A stretch of 64,000 bases of DNA, taken from positions 1,047,884 through 1,111,883 of the forward strand of contig NW_027478527.1 of the NCBI RefSeq assembly GCF_051014685.1. Reading direction: 5' to 3'. Positions within the stretch are counted from its first letter, which is position 1; each line of letters starts with the position of its first letter. Positions 12,114 through 25,811 of this stretch are shown here, piece after piece. Made by a program: the position numbers and the translations under genes. Below the pieces are notes generated by a model. That model made no database searches. It worked only from the letters and a program-made list of their open reading frames with translations, and was not told the DNA's origin. This stretch comes from Ptiloglossa arizonensis. Lineage: Eukaryota; Arthropoda; Insecta; Hymenoptera; Colletidae.

Positions 12114-15100
12114 AACCAGAATGGGCTAGGGAAAGAATTCACATACCGTTGTAATTGGGCGAGTTTCTACTTTCAGACGCAACAGGAATTTTTGGGTTAG
12201 GACAATCCGTTCGCGAGATATGGGAGTTTGAAGCCAAGAAATGGTTGAGAAGGCAAAAAATTTTTCGCAATTCTGCTGCTCCAAACGCTTAACCAGGATG
12301 GCCTAGGGTAAAAATACACATACCGTTGTAATCGGGCGAGTTTCTACTTTCAGTTACAATAGGAATTTTTGTGTTCGGTCAATCCGTTCACGAGATATGG
12401 GACTTTGAAGCTAAGAAATGGTTGAGAAGACAACAAATTGTTCGCAATTCTGCTGCTCCAAACGCTTAACCAGAATGGCCTTGGGAAAAAATACAAACAC
12501 CGTTGTAATCGGGCGAGTTTCTACTTTCAGATGCAATGGGAATTTTTGGGTTAGGTTAATCCGTTCGCGAAATATGGGAGTTTGAAGCCAAGAAATGGTA
12601 GAGAAGGCAAAAAATTTTTCACAATTCTGCTGCTCCAAACGCTTAACCAGAATGGCCTAGGGAAAAAATACACATACCGTTGTAATCGGGCGAGTTTCTA
12701 CTTTCAGTTACAATAGGAATTTTTGGGTTCGGTCAATCCGTTCACGAGATATGGGACTTTGAAGCTAAGAAATGGTTGAGAAGACAACAAATTGTTCGCA
12801 ATTCTGCTGCTCCAAACGCTTAACCAGAATGGCCTAGGGAAAAAATACAAACACCGTTGTAATCGGGCGAGTTTCTACTTTCAAATGCAATAGGAATTTT
12901 TGGGTTAGGTTAATCCGTTCGCGAGATATGGGAGTTTGAAGCCAAGAAATGGTAGAGAAGGCAAAAAATTTTTCACAATTCTGCTGCTCCAAACGCTTAA
13001 CCAGAATGGCCTAGGGAAAAAATACACATACCGTTGTAATCGGGCGAGTTTCTACTTTCAGATGCAATAGGAATTTTTGGGTTAGGTCATTCCGTTCGCG
13101 AGATATGGGAGTTTGAAGCCAAGAAATGGTTAAGAAGCCAACAAATTTTTCGCAATTCTGCTGCTCCAAACGCTTAACCAGAATGGGCGAGGGAAAAATA
13201 CGCGTACCGATGTAATCGGGCAAGTTTCTACTTTCAGATGCAGTAGGAATTTTTGGGTTAGGTCAATCCGTTCGCGAGATATGAGAGTTTGAAGCAAAGA
13301 AATGGTTGAGAAGACAACAAATTTTTCGCAACTCTGTTGCTCCAAACGCTTAACCAGAATGGCCTAGGGAAAAAAATCTGCATACCGTTGTAATCGGGCG
13401 AGTTTCTACTTTCAGATGCAATAGGAATTTTTGGGTTACGTCAATCCGTTCGCGAGATATGGGAGTTTGAATCTAACAAATGGTTGAGAAGACAACAAAT
13501 TTTTCGCAATTCTGCTGCTCCAAACGCTTAACCAGAATGGGCTAGGGAAAAATACGCGTACCGATGTAATCGGGCAAGTTTCTACTTTCAGATGCAATAG
13601 GAATTTTTGGGTTAGGTCAGTCCGTTCGCGAGATATGAGAGTTTGAAGCTAAGAAATGGTTGAGAAGACAACAAATTTTTCGCAATTCTGCTGCTCCAAA
13701 CGCTTAACCAGAATGTCCTAGGGAAAAAATACGCACACCGTTGTAATCGGGCGAGTTTCTACTTTCAGACGCAACAGGAATTTTTGGGTTAGGTCAATCC
13801 GTTCGCGAGATATGGGAGTTTGGAGCTAAGAAATGGTTGAGAAGACAACAAATTTTTCGCAATTCTGCTGCTCCAAACGCTTAACCAGAATGGGCTAGGG
13901 AAAGAATTCACATACCGTTGTAATTGGGCGAGTTTCTACTTTCAGACGCAACAGGAATTTTTGGGTTAGGACAATCCGTTCGCGAGATATGGGAGTTTGA
14001 AGCCAAGAAATGGTTGAGAAGGCAAAAAATTTTTCGCAATTCTGCTGCTCCAAACGCTTAACCAGGATGGCCTAGGGTAAAAATACACACACCGTTGTAA
14101 TCGGGCGAGTTTCTACTTTCAAATGCAATAGGAATTTTTGGGTTAGGTCAATCCGTTCGCGAGATATGGGAGTTTGAAGCCAAGAAATGGTTGAGAAGGC
14201 AAAAAATTTTTCGCAATTCTGCTGCTCCAAACGCTTAACCAGGATGGCCTAGGGTAAAAATACACACACCGTTGTAATCGGGCGAGTTTCTACTTTCAAA
14301 TGCAATAGGAATTTTTGGGTTAGGTCAATCCGTTCGCGAGATATGGGAGTTTGAAGCCAAGAAATGGTAGAGAAGGCAAAAAATGTTTCACAATTCTGCT
14401 GCTCCAAACGCTTAACCAGAATGGGCTAGGGAAAAAATACACATACCGTTGTAATCGGGCGAGTTTCTACTTTCAGATGCAATAGGAATTTTTGGGTTAG
14501 GTCATTCCGTTCGCGAGATATGGGAGTTTGAAGCCAAGAAATGGTAGAGAAGGCAACAAATTTTTCACAATTCTGCTGCTCCAAACGCTTAACCAGAATG
14601 GCCTAGGGAAAAAATACACATACCGTTGTAATCGGGCGAGTTTCTACTTTCAGATGCAATGGGAATTTTTGGGTTAGGTCATTCCGTTCGCGAGATATGG
14701 GAGTTTGAAGCCAAGAAATGGTTGAGAAGCCAACAAATTTTTCGCAATTCTGCTGCTCCAAACGCTTAACCAGAATGGGCTAGGGAAAAATACGCGTACC
14801 GATGTAATCGGGCAAGTTTCTACTTTCAGATGCAGTAGGAATTTTTGGGTTAGGTCAATCCGTTCGCGAGATATGAGAGTTTGAAGCTAAGAAATGGTTG
14901 AGAAGACAACAAATTTTTCGCAATTCTGTTGCTCCAAACGCTTAACCAGAATGGCCTAGGGAAAAAAATCTGCATACCGTCGTAATCGGGCGAGTTTCTA
15001 CTTTCAGATGCAATAGGAATTTTTGGGTTACGTCAATCCGTTCGCGAGATATGGGAGTTTGAATCTAAGAAATGGTTGAGAAGACAACAAATTTTTCGCA

Positions 15101-15528
15101 ATTCTGCTGCTCCAAACGCTTAACCAGAATGGGCTAGGGAAAAATACGCGTACCGATGTAATCGGGCAAGTTTCTACTTTCAGATGCAATAGGAATTTTT
15201 GGGTTAGGTCAGTCCGTTCGCGAGATATGAGAGTTTGAAGCTAAGAAATGGTTGAGAAGACAACAAATTTTTCGCAATTCTGCTGCTCCAAACGCTTAAC
15301 CAGAATGTCCTAGGGAAAAAATACGCACACCCTTGTAATCGGGCGACTTTCTACTTTCAGACGCAACAGGAATTTTTGGGTTAGGTCAATCCGTTCGCGA
15401 GATATGGGAGTTTGGAGCTAAGAAATGGTTGAGAAGACAACAAATTTTTCGCAATTCTGCTGCTCCAAACGCTTAACCAGAAAGGGCTAGGGAAAAAATT
15501 CACATACCGTTGTAATTGGGCGAGTTTT
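12114..15528. repeat. Mixed satellite segment with short local duplications
   Basis: Monomers here do not follow one long unit. A dimer (354 bp) marked by AAATTGTTCGC repeats at 12,330-12,684 and 12,685-13,038. One monomer is duplicated without visible change at 13,972-14,148 and 14,149-14,325. A block of about four monomers with AAATACGCGTACCGATG (13,201 and 14,793) recurs at an offset of 1,592 bp (9 monomers). Several monomers carry TACGCGTACC, which is one A short and contains an MluI site. Confidence 0.8.
13972..14368. repeat. Single-monomer direct duplication (2 x 177 bp)
   Basis: The two monomers carry the same unusual set CAGGATGGCC, GGGTAAAAATACACACACC and CTTTCAAATGCAAT. They agree from 13,972 (after GGAC against GGTC) through the shared stretch ending at 14,368, where GGTTG changes to GGTAG. 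This is the smallest duplication unit in the window. Confidence 0.85.
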
Positions 15529-18500
15529 TACTTTCAGACGCAACAGGAATTTTTGGGTTAGGACAATCCGTTCGCGAGATATGGGAGTTTGACGCCAAGA
15601 AATGGTTGAGAAGGCAAAAAATTTTTCGCAATTCTGCTGCTCCAAACGCTTAAACAGAATGGCCTAGGGAAAAAATACACATACCGTTGTAATCGGGCGA
15701 GCTTCTACTTTCAGATGCAATAGGAATTTTTGGGTTAGGTCATTCCGTTCGCGAGATATGGGAGTTTGAAGCTAAGAAATGGTTGAGAAGGCAACAAATT
15801 TTTCGCAATTCTGCTGCTCCAAACGCTTAACCAGAATGGCCCAGGGAAAAAATACGCATACCGTTGTAATCGGGCGAGTTTCTACTTTCAGACGCAACAG
15901 GAATTTTTGGGTTAGGTCAATCCGTTCGCGAGATATGGGAGTTTGGAGCTAAGAAATGGTTGAGAAGACAACAAATTTTTCGCAATTCTGCTGCTCCAAA
16001 CGCTTAACCAGAATGGGCTAGGGAAAGAATTCACATACCGTTGTAATCGGGCGAGTTTCTACTTTCAGACGCAACAGGAATTTTTGGGTTAGGTCAATCC
16101 GTTCGCGAGATATGGGAGTTTGGAGCCAAGAAATTGTTGAGAAGGCAAAAAATTTTTCGCAATTCTGCTGCTCCAAACGCTTAACCAGAATGGGCTAGGG
16201 AAAAATACGCGTACCGATGTAATCGGGCAAGTTTCTACTTTCAGATGCAATAGGAATTTTTGGGTTAGGTCAGTCCGTTCGCGAGATATGAGAGTTTGAA
16301 GCTAAGAAATGGTTGAGAAGACAACAAATTTTTCGCAATTCTGCTGCTCCAAACGCTTAACCAGAATGTCCCAGGGAAAAAATACGCACACCCTTGTAAT
16401 CGGGCGAGTTTCTACTTTCAGACGCAACAGGAATTTTTGGGTTAGGTCAATCCGTTCGCGAGATATGGGAGTTTGGAGCTAAGAAATGGTTGAGAAGACA
16501 ACAAATTTTTCGCAATTCTGCTGCTCCAAACGCTTAACCAGAATGGGCTAGGGAAAAAATTCACATACCGTTGTAATTGGGCGAGTTTCTACTTTCAGAC
16601 GCAACAGGAATTTTTGGGTTAGGACAATCCGTTCGCGAGATATGGGAGTTTGAAGCCAAGAAATGGTTGAGAAGGCAAAAAATTTTTCGCAATTCTGCTG
16701 CTCCAAACGCTTAAACAGAATGGCTTAGGGAAAAAATACACATACCGTTGTAATCGGGCGAGCTTCTACTTTCAGATGCAATAGGAATTTGTGAGTTAGG
16801 TAAATCCGTTCGCGAGATATGGGAGTTTGAAGCCAAGAAACGGTTGAGAAGGCAAAAAATTTTTCGCAATTCTGCTGCTCCAAACGCTTAAACAGAATGG
16901 CCTAGGGAAAAAATACGCATACCGTTGTAATCGGGCGAGTTTCTACTTTCAGACGCAACAGGAATTTTTGGGTTAGGTCAATCCGTTCGCGAGATATGGG
17001 AGTTTGGAGCTAAGAAATGGTTGAGAAGACAACAAATTTTTCGCAATTCTGCTGCTCCAAACGCTTAACCAGAATGGGCTAGGGAAAAAATTCACATACC
17101 GTTGTAATTGGGCGAGTTTTTACTTTCAAACGCAACAGGAATTTTTGGGTTAGGACAATCCGTTCGCGAGATATGGGAGTTTGACGCCAAGAAATGGTTG
17201 AGAAGGCAAAAAATTTTTCGCAATTCTGCTGCTCCAAACGCTTAAACAGAATGGCCTAGGGAAAAAATACACGTACCGTTGTAATCGGGCGAGCTTCTAC
17301 TTTCAGATGCAATAGGAATTTTTGGGTTAGGTCATTCCGTTCGCGAGATATGGGAGTTTGAAGCCAAGAAATGGTTGAGAAGGCAAAAAATTTTTCGCAA
17401 TTCTGCTGCTCCAAACGCTTAACCAGAATGGCCCAGGGAAAAAATACGCATACCGTTGTAATCGGGCGAGTTTCTACTTTCAGACGCAACAGGAATTTTT
17501 GGGTTAGGTCAATCCGTTCGCGAGATATGGGAGTTTGGAGCTAAGAAATGGTTGAGAAGACAACAAATTTTTCGCAATTCTGCTGCTCCAAACGCTTAAC
17601 CAGAATGGGCTAGGGAAAGAATTCACATACCGTTGTAATTGGGCGAGTTTCTACTTTCAGACGCAACAGGAATTTTTGGGTTAGGACAATCCGTTCGCGA
17701 GATATGGGAGTTTGAAGCCAAGAAATGGTTGAGAAGGCAAAAAATTTTTCGCAATTCTGCTGCTCCAAACGCTTAACCAGGATGGCCTAGGGTAAAAATA
17801 CACACACCGTTGTAATCGGGCGAGTTTCTACTTTCAAATGCAATAGGAATTTTTGGGTTAGGTCAATCCGTTCGCGAGATATGGGAGTTTGAAGCCAAGA
17901 AATGGTAGAGAAGGCAAAAAATGTTTCACAATTCTGCTGCTCCAAACGCTTAACCAGAATGGGCTAGGGAAAAAATACACATACCGTTGTAATCGGGCGA
18001 GTTTCTACTTTCAGATGCAATAGGAATTTTTGAGTTAGGTCATTCCGTTCGCGAGATATGGGAGTTTGAAGCCAAGAAATTGTTGAGAAGGCAAAAAATT
18101 TTTCGCAATTCTGCTGCTCCAAACGCTTAACCAGAATGGCCTAGGGAAAAAATACACATACCGTTGTAATCGGGCGAGTTTCTACTTTCAGCTACAATAG
18201 GAATTTTTGGGTTCGGTCAATCCGTTCGCGAGATATGGGAGTTTGAAGCCAAGAAATGGTTGAGAAGGCAAAAAATTTTTCGCAATTCTGCTGCTCCAAA
18301 CGCTTAACCAGAATGGCCCAGGGAAAAAATACGCATACCGTTGTAATCGGGCGAGTTTCTACTTTCAGACGCAACAGGAATTTTTGGGTTAGGTCAATCC
18401 GTTCGCGAGATATGGGAGTTTGGAGCTAAGAAATGGTTGAGAAGACAACAAATTTTTCGCAATTCTGCTGCTCCAAACGCTTAACCAGAATGGGCTAGGG

Positions 18501-21500
18501 AAAGAATTCACATACCGTTGTAATTGGGCGAGTTTCTACTTTCAGACGCAACAGGAATTTTTGGGTTAGGACCATCCGTTCGCGAGATATGGGAGTTTGA
18601 AGCCAAGAAATGGTTGAGAAGGCAAAAAATTTTTCGCAATTCTGCTGCTCCAAACGCTTAACCAGGATGGCCTAGGGTAAAAATACACACACCGTTGTAA
18701 TCGGGCGAGTTTCTACTTTCAAATGCAATAGGAATTTTTGGGTTAGGTCAATCCGTTCGCGAGATATGGGAGTTTGAAGCCAAGAAATGGTAGAGAAGGC
18801 AAAAAATGTTTCACAATTCTGCTGCTCCAAACGCTTAACCAGAATGGGCTAGGGAAAAAATACACATACCGTTGTAATCGGGCGAGTTTCTACTTTCAGA
18901 TGCAATAGGAATTTTTGAGTTAGGTCATTCCGTTCGCGAGATATGGGAGTTTGAAGCCAAGAAATTGTTGAGAAGGCAAAAAATTTTTCGCAATTCTGCT
19001 GCTCCAAACGCTTAACCAGAATGGCCTAGGGAAAAAATACACATACCGTTGTAATCGGGCGAGTTTCTACTTTCAGCTACAATAGGAATTTTTGGGTTCG
19101 GTCAATCCGTTCGCGAGATATGGGAGTTTGAAGCCAAGAAATGGTTGAGAAGGCAAAAAATTTTTCGCAATTCTGTTGCTCCAAACGCTTAACCAGAATG
19201 GCCTTGGGAAAAAAAACACATACCGTTGTAATCGGGCGAGTTTCTACTTTCAGTTACAATAGGAATTTTTGGGTTCGGTAAATCCGTTCGCGGGATATGG
19301 GACTTTGAAACTAAGAAATGGTTGACAAGACAACAAATTTTTCGCACTTCTGCTACTCCAATCGGTTAACCAGAATGGCCTAGGGGAAAAATACACGTAC
19401 CGTTGTAATCGGGCGAGTTTCTACTTTCAGATGCAATAGGAATTTTTGGGTTAGGTCAATCCGTTCGCGAGATATGGGAGTTTGAAGCTAAGAAATGGTT
19501 GAGAAGACAACAAATTTTTCGCAATTCTGCTGCTCCAAACGCTTAACCAGAATGGGCTAGGGAAAAAATTCACATACCGTTGTAATTGGGCGAGTTTCTA
19601 CTTTCAGACGCAACAGGAATTTTTGGGTTAGGACAATCCGTTCGCGAGATATGGGAGTTTGAAGCCAAGAAATGGTTGAGAAGGCAAAAAATTTTTCGCA
19701 ATTCTGCTGCTCCAAACGCTTAAACAGAATGGCCTAGGGAAAAAATACACATACCGTTGTAATCGGGCGAGCTTCTACTTTCAGATGCAATAGGAATTTT
19801 TGAGTTAGGTCAATCCGTTCGCGAGATATGGGAGTTTGAAGCCAAGAAACGGTTGAGAAGGCAAAAAATTTTTCGCAATTCTGCTGCTCCAAACGCTTAA
19901 ACAGAATGGCCTAGGGAAAAAATACACATACCGTTGTAATCGGGCGAGCTTCTACTTTCAGATGCAATAGGAATTTTTGGGTTAGGTCAATCCGTTCGCG
20001 AGATATGGGAGTTTGAAGCCAAGAAATGGTTGAGAAGGCAAAAAATTTTTGCGCAATTCTGCTGCTCTAAACGCTTAACCAGGATGGCCCAGGGTAAAAA
20101 TACACACACCGTTGTAATCGGACGAGTTTCTACTTTCAGATGCAATAGGAATTTTTGGGTTAGGTCAATCCGTTCGCGAGATATGGGAGTTTGAAGCCAA
20201 GAAATGGTTGAGAAGGCAAACAATTTTTCGCAATTCTGCTGCTACAAACGCTTAACCAGAATGGCCTAGGGAAAAAATACACATACCGTTGTAATCGGGC
20301 GAGTTTCTACTTTCAGTTACAATAGGAATTTTGGGGTTCGGTCAATCCGTTCGCGAGATATGGGCCTTTGAAACTAAGAAATGGTTGACAAGACAACAAA
20401 TTTTTCGCACTTCTGCTGCTCCAATCGCTTAACCAGAATGGCCTAGGGGAAAAATACACGTACCGTCGTAATCGGGCGAGTTTCTACTTTCAGATGCAAT
20501 AGGAATTTTTGGGTTTGATCAATCCGTTCGCAAGATATGGGAGTTTGAAGCTAAGAAATGGTTGAGAAGACAACAAATTTTTCGCAATTCTGCTGCTCCA
20601 AACGCTTAACCAGAATGGGCTAGGGAAAAAATTCACATACCGTTGTAATTGGGCGAGTTTCTACTTTCAGACGCAACAGGAATTTTTGGGTTAGGACAAT
20701 CCGTTCGCGAGATATGGGAGTTTGACGCCAAGAAATGGTTGAGAAGGCAAAAAATTTTTCGCAATTCTGCTGCTCCAAACGCTTAAACAGAATGGCCTAG
20801 GGAAAAAATACACATACCGTTGTAATCGGGCGAGCTTCTACTTTCAGATGCAATAGGAATTTTTGGGTTAGGTCATTCCGTTCGCGAGATATGGGAGTTT
20901 GAAGCTAAGAAATGGTTGAGAAGGCAACAAATTTTTCGCAATTCTGCTGCTCCAAACGCTTAACCAGAATGGCCCAGGGAAAAAATACGCATACCGTTGT
21001 AATCGGGCGAGTTTCTACTTTCAGACGCAACAGGAATTTTTGGGTTAGGTCAATCCGTTCGCGAGATATGGGAGTTTGGAGCTAAGAAATGGTTGAGAAG
21101 ACAACAAATTTTTCGCAATTCTGCTGCTCCAAACGCTTAACCAGAATGGGCTAGGGAAAGAATTCACATACCGTTGTAATCGGGCGAGTTTCTACTTTCA
21201 GACGCAACAGGAATTTTTGGGTTAGGTCAATCCGTTCGCGAGATATGGGAGTTTGGAGCCAAGAAATTGTTGAGAAGGCAAAAAATTTTTCGCAATTCTG
21301 CTGCTCCAAACGCTTAACCAGAATGGGCTAGGGAAAAATACGCGTACCGATGTAATCGGGCAAGTTTCTACTTTCAGATGCAATAGGAATTTTTGGGTTA
21401 GGTCAGTCCGTTCGCGAGATATGAGAGTTTGAAGCTAAGAAATGGTTGAGAAGACAACAAATTTTTCGCAATTCTGCTGCTCCAAACGCTTAACCAGAAT

Positions 21501-24500
21501 GTCCCAGGGAAAAAATACGCACACCCTTGTAATCGGGCGAGTTTCTACTTTCAGACGCAACAGGAATTTTTGGGTTAGGTCAATCCGTTCGCGAGATATG
21601 GGAGTTTGGAGCTAAGAAATGGTTGAGAAGACAACAAATTTTTCGCAATTCTGCTGCTCCAAACGCTTAACCAGAATGGGCTAGGGAAAAAATTCACATA
21701 CCGTTGTAATTGGGCGAGTTTCTACTTTCAGACGCAACAGGAATTTTTGGGTTAGGACAATCCGTTCGCGAGATATGGGAGTTTGAAGCCAAGAAATGGT
21801 TGAGAAGGCAAAAAATTTTTCGCAATTCTGCTGCTCCAAACGCTTAAACAGAATGGCTTAGGGAAAAAATACACATACCGTTGTAATCGGGCGAGCTTCT
21901 ACTTTCAGATGCAATAGGAATTTGTGAGTTAGGTAAATCCGTTCGCGAGATATGGGAGTTTGAAGCCAAGAAACGGTTGAGAAGGCAAAAAATTTTTCGC
22001 AATTCTGCTGCTCCAAACGCTTAAACAGAATGGCCTAGGGAAAAAATACGCATACCGTTGTAATCGGGCGAGTTTCTACTTTCAGACGCAACAGGAATTT
22101 TTGGGTTAGGTCAATCCGTTCGCGAGATATGGGAGTTTGGAGCTAAGAAATGGTTGAGAAGACAACAAATTTTTCGCAATTCTGCTGCTCCAAACGCTTA
22201 ACCAGAATGGGCTAGGGAAAAAATTCACATACCGTTGTAATTGGGCGAGTTTTTACTTTCAGACGCAACAGGAATTTTTGGGTTAGGACAATCCGTTCGC
22301 GAGATATGGGAGTTTGACGCCAAGAAATGGTTGAGAAGGCAAAAAATTTTTCGCAATTCTGCTGCTCCAAACGCTTAAACAGAATGGCCTAGGGAAAAAA
22401 TACACGTACCGTTGTAATCGGGCGAGCTTCTACTTTCAGATGCAATAGGAATTTTTGGGTTAGGTCATTCCGTTCGCGAGATATGGGAGTTTGAAGCCAA
22501 GAAATGGTTGAGAAGGCAAAAAATTTTTCGCAATTCTGCTGCTCCAAACGCTTAACCAGAATGGCCCAGGGAAAAAATACGCATACCGTTGTAATCGGGC
22601 GAGTTTCTACTTTCAGACGCAACAGGAATTTTTGGGTTAGGTCAATCCGTTCGCGAGATATGGGAGTTTGGAGCTAAGAAATGGTTGAGAAGACAACAAA
22701 TTTTTCGCAATTCTGCTGCTCCAAACGCTTAACCAGAATGGGCTAGGGAAAGAATTCACATACCGTTGTAATTGGGCGAGTTTCTACTTTCAGACGCAAC
22801 AGGAATTTTTGGGTTAGGACAATCCGTTCGCGAGATATGGGAGTTTGAAGCCAAGAAATGGTTGAGAAGGCAAAAAATTTTTCGCAATTCTGCTGCTCCA
22901 AACGCTTAACCAGGATGGCCTAGGGTAAAAATACACACACCGTTGTAATCGGGCGAGTTTCTACTTTCAAATGCAATAGGAATTTTTGGGTTAGGTCAAT
23001 CCGTTCGCGAGATATGGGAGTTTGAAGCCAAGAAATGGTAGAGAAGGCAAAAAATGTTTCACAATTCTGCTGCTCCAAACGCTTAACCAGAATGGGCTAG
23101 GGAAAAAATACACATACCGTTGTAATCGGGCGAGTTTCTACTTTCAGATGCAATAGGAATTTTTGAGTTAGGTCATTCCGTTCGCGAGATATGGGAGTTT
23201 GAAGCCAAGAAATTGTTGAGAAGGCAAAAAATTTTTCGCAATTCTGCTGCTCCAAACGCTTAACCAGAATGGCCTAGGGAAAAAATACACATACCGTTGT
23301 AATCGGGCGAGTTTCTACTTTCAGCTACAATAGGAATTTTTGGGTTCGGTCAATCCGTTCGCGAGATATGGGAGTTTGAAGCCAAGAAATGGTTGAGAAG
23401 GCAAAAAATTTTTCGCAATTCTGCTGCTCCAAACGCTTAACCAGAATGGCCCAGGGAAAAAATACGCATACCGTTGTAATCGGGCGAGTTTCTACTTTCA
23501 GACGCAACAGGAATTTTTGGGTTAGGTCAATCCGTTCGCGAGATATGGGAGTTTGGAGCTAAGAAATGGTTGAGAAGACAACAAATTTTTCGCAATTCTG
23601 CTGCTCCAAACGCTTAACCAGAATGGGCTAGGGAAAGAATTCACATACCGTTGTAATTGGGCGAGTTTCTACTTTCAGACGCAACAGGAATTTTTGGGTT
23701 AGGACCATCCGTTCGCGAGATATGGGAGTTTGAAGCCAAGAAATGGTTGAGAAGGCAAAAAATTTTTCGCAATTCTGCTGCTCCAAACGCTTAACCAGGA
23801 TGGCCTAGGGTAAAAATACACACACCGTTGTAATCGGGCGAGTTTCTACTTTCAAATGCAATAGGAATTTTTGGGTTAGGTCAATCCGTTCGCGAGATAT
23901 GGGAGTTTGAAGCCAAGAAATGGTAGAGAAGGCAAAAAATGTTTCACAATTCTGCTGCTCCAAACGCTTAACCAGAATGGGCTAGGGAAAAAATACACAT
24001 ACCGTTGTAATCGGGCGAGTTTCTACTTTCAGATGCAATAGGAATTTTTGAGTTAGGTCATTCCGTTCGCGAGATATGGGAGTTTGAAGCCAAGAAATTG
24101 TTGAGAAGGCAAAAAATTTTTCGCAATTCTGCTGCTCCAAACGCTTAACCAGAATGGCCTAGGGAAAAAATACACATACCGTTGTAATCGGGCGAGTTTC
24201 TACTTTCAGCTACAATAGGAATTTTTGGGTTCGGTCAATCCGTTCGCGAGATATGGGAGTTTGAAGCCAAGAAATGGTTGAGAAGGCAAAAAATTTTTCG
24301 CAATTCTGTTGCTCCAAACGCTTAACCAGAATGGCCTTGGGAAAAAAAACACATACCGTTGTAATCGGGCGAGTTTCTACTTTCAGTTACAATAGGAATT
24401 TTTGGGTTCGGTAAATCCGTTCGCGGGATATGGGACTTTGAAACTAAGAAATGGTTGACAAGACAACAAATTTTTCGCACTTCTGCTACTCCAATCGGTT

Positions 24501-25811
24501 AACCAGAATGGCCTAGGGGAAAAATACACGTACCGTTGTAATCGGGCGAGTTTCTACTTTCAGATGCAATAGGAATTTTTGGGTTAGGTCAATCCGTTCG
24601 CGAGATATGGGAGTTTGAAGCTAAGAAATGGTTGAGAAGACAACAAATTTTTCGCAATTCTGCTGCTCCAAACGCTTAACCAGAATGGGCTAGGGAAAAA
24701 ATTCACATACCGTTGTAATTGGGCGAGTTTCTACTTTCAGACGCAACAGGAATTTTTGGGTTAGGACAATCCGTTCGCGAGATATGGGAGTTTGAAGCCA
24801 AGAAATGGTTGAGAAGGCAAAAAATTTTTCGCAATTCTGCTGCTCCAAACGCTTAAACAGAATGGCCTAGGGAAAAAATACACATACCGTTGTAATCGGG
24901 CGAGCTTCTACTTTCAGATGCAATAGGAATTTTTGAGTTAGGTCAATCCGTTCGCGAGATATGGGAGTTTGAAGCCAAGAAACGGTTGAGAAGGCAAAAA
25001 ATTTTTCGCAATTCTGCTGCTCCAAACGCTTAAACAGAATGGCCTAGGGAAAAAATACACATACCGTTGTAATCGGGCGAGCTTCTACTTTCAGATGCAA
25101 TAGGAATTTTTGGGTTAGGTCAATCCGTTCGCGAGATATGGGAGTTTGAAGCCAAGAAATGGTTGAGAAGGCAAAAAATTTTTGCGCAATTCTGCTGCTC
25201 TAAACGCTTAACCAGGATGGCCCAGGGTAAAAATACACACACCGTTGTAATCGGACGAGTTTCTACTTTCAGATGCAATAGGAATTTTTGGGTTAGGTCA
25301 ATCCGTTCGCGAGATATGGGAGTTTGAAGCCAAGAAATGGTTGAGAAGGCAAACAATTTTTCGCAATTCTGCTGCTACAAACGCTTAACCAGAATGGCCT
25401 AGGGAAAAAATACACATACCGTTGTAATCGGGCGAGTTTCTACTTTCAGTTACAATAGGAATTTTGGGGTTCGGTCAATCCGTTCGCGAGATATGGGCCT
25501 TTGAAACTAAGAAATGGTTGACAAGACAACAAATTTTTCGCACTTCTGCTGCTCCAATCGCTTAACCAGAATGGCCTAGGGGAAAAATACACGTACCGTC
25601 GTAATCGGGCGAGTTTCTACTTTCAGATGCAATAGGAATTTTTGGGTTTGATCAATCCGTTCGCAAGATATGGGAGTTTGAAGCTAAGAAATGGTTGAGA
25701 AGACAACAAATTTTTCGCAATTCTGCTGCTCCAAACGCTTAACCAGAATGGGCTAGGGAAAAAATTCACATACCGTTGTAATTGGGCGAGTTTCTACTTT
25801 CAGACGCAACA
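15529..25811. repeat. 29-monomer tandem duplication, 2 x 5,133 bp, nearly identical
   Basis: Copy 1 is 15,529-20,661 and copy 2 is 20,662-25,794, plus 17 shared bases to 25,811. 29 x 177 is exactly 5,133, so the indels inside cancel. Left mismatch: T/C at 15,528. Right mismatch: G at 20,679 against C at 25,812. Private variants recur in both copies: GGAATTTGTGAGTTAGG, CGGGATATGG, GCTGCTACAAACG, GGGTTTGATC and GGCCTTGGGAAAAAAAAC. The only internal difference I found by eye is A at 17,129 against G at 22,262. This indicates a very recent unequal exchange, or an assembly duplication. Confidence 0.93.
17337..19165. repeat. 5-monomer repeat (885 bp) inside copy 1 of the 29-mer
   Basis: GAATTC at 17,619 and 18,504 and GCCCAGGG at 17,431 and 18,316 are each 885 bp apart. 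Agreement runs from about 17,337 and ends near 19,165 where CTGCTGCTCC becomes CTGTTGCTCC. The second copy has GGACCATCC instead of GGACAATCC. The same 5-mer pair exists in copy 2 (about 22,470-24,300), so it predates the 5,133-bp duplication. Confidence 0.85.
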
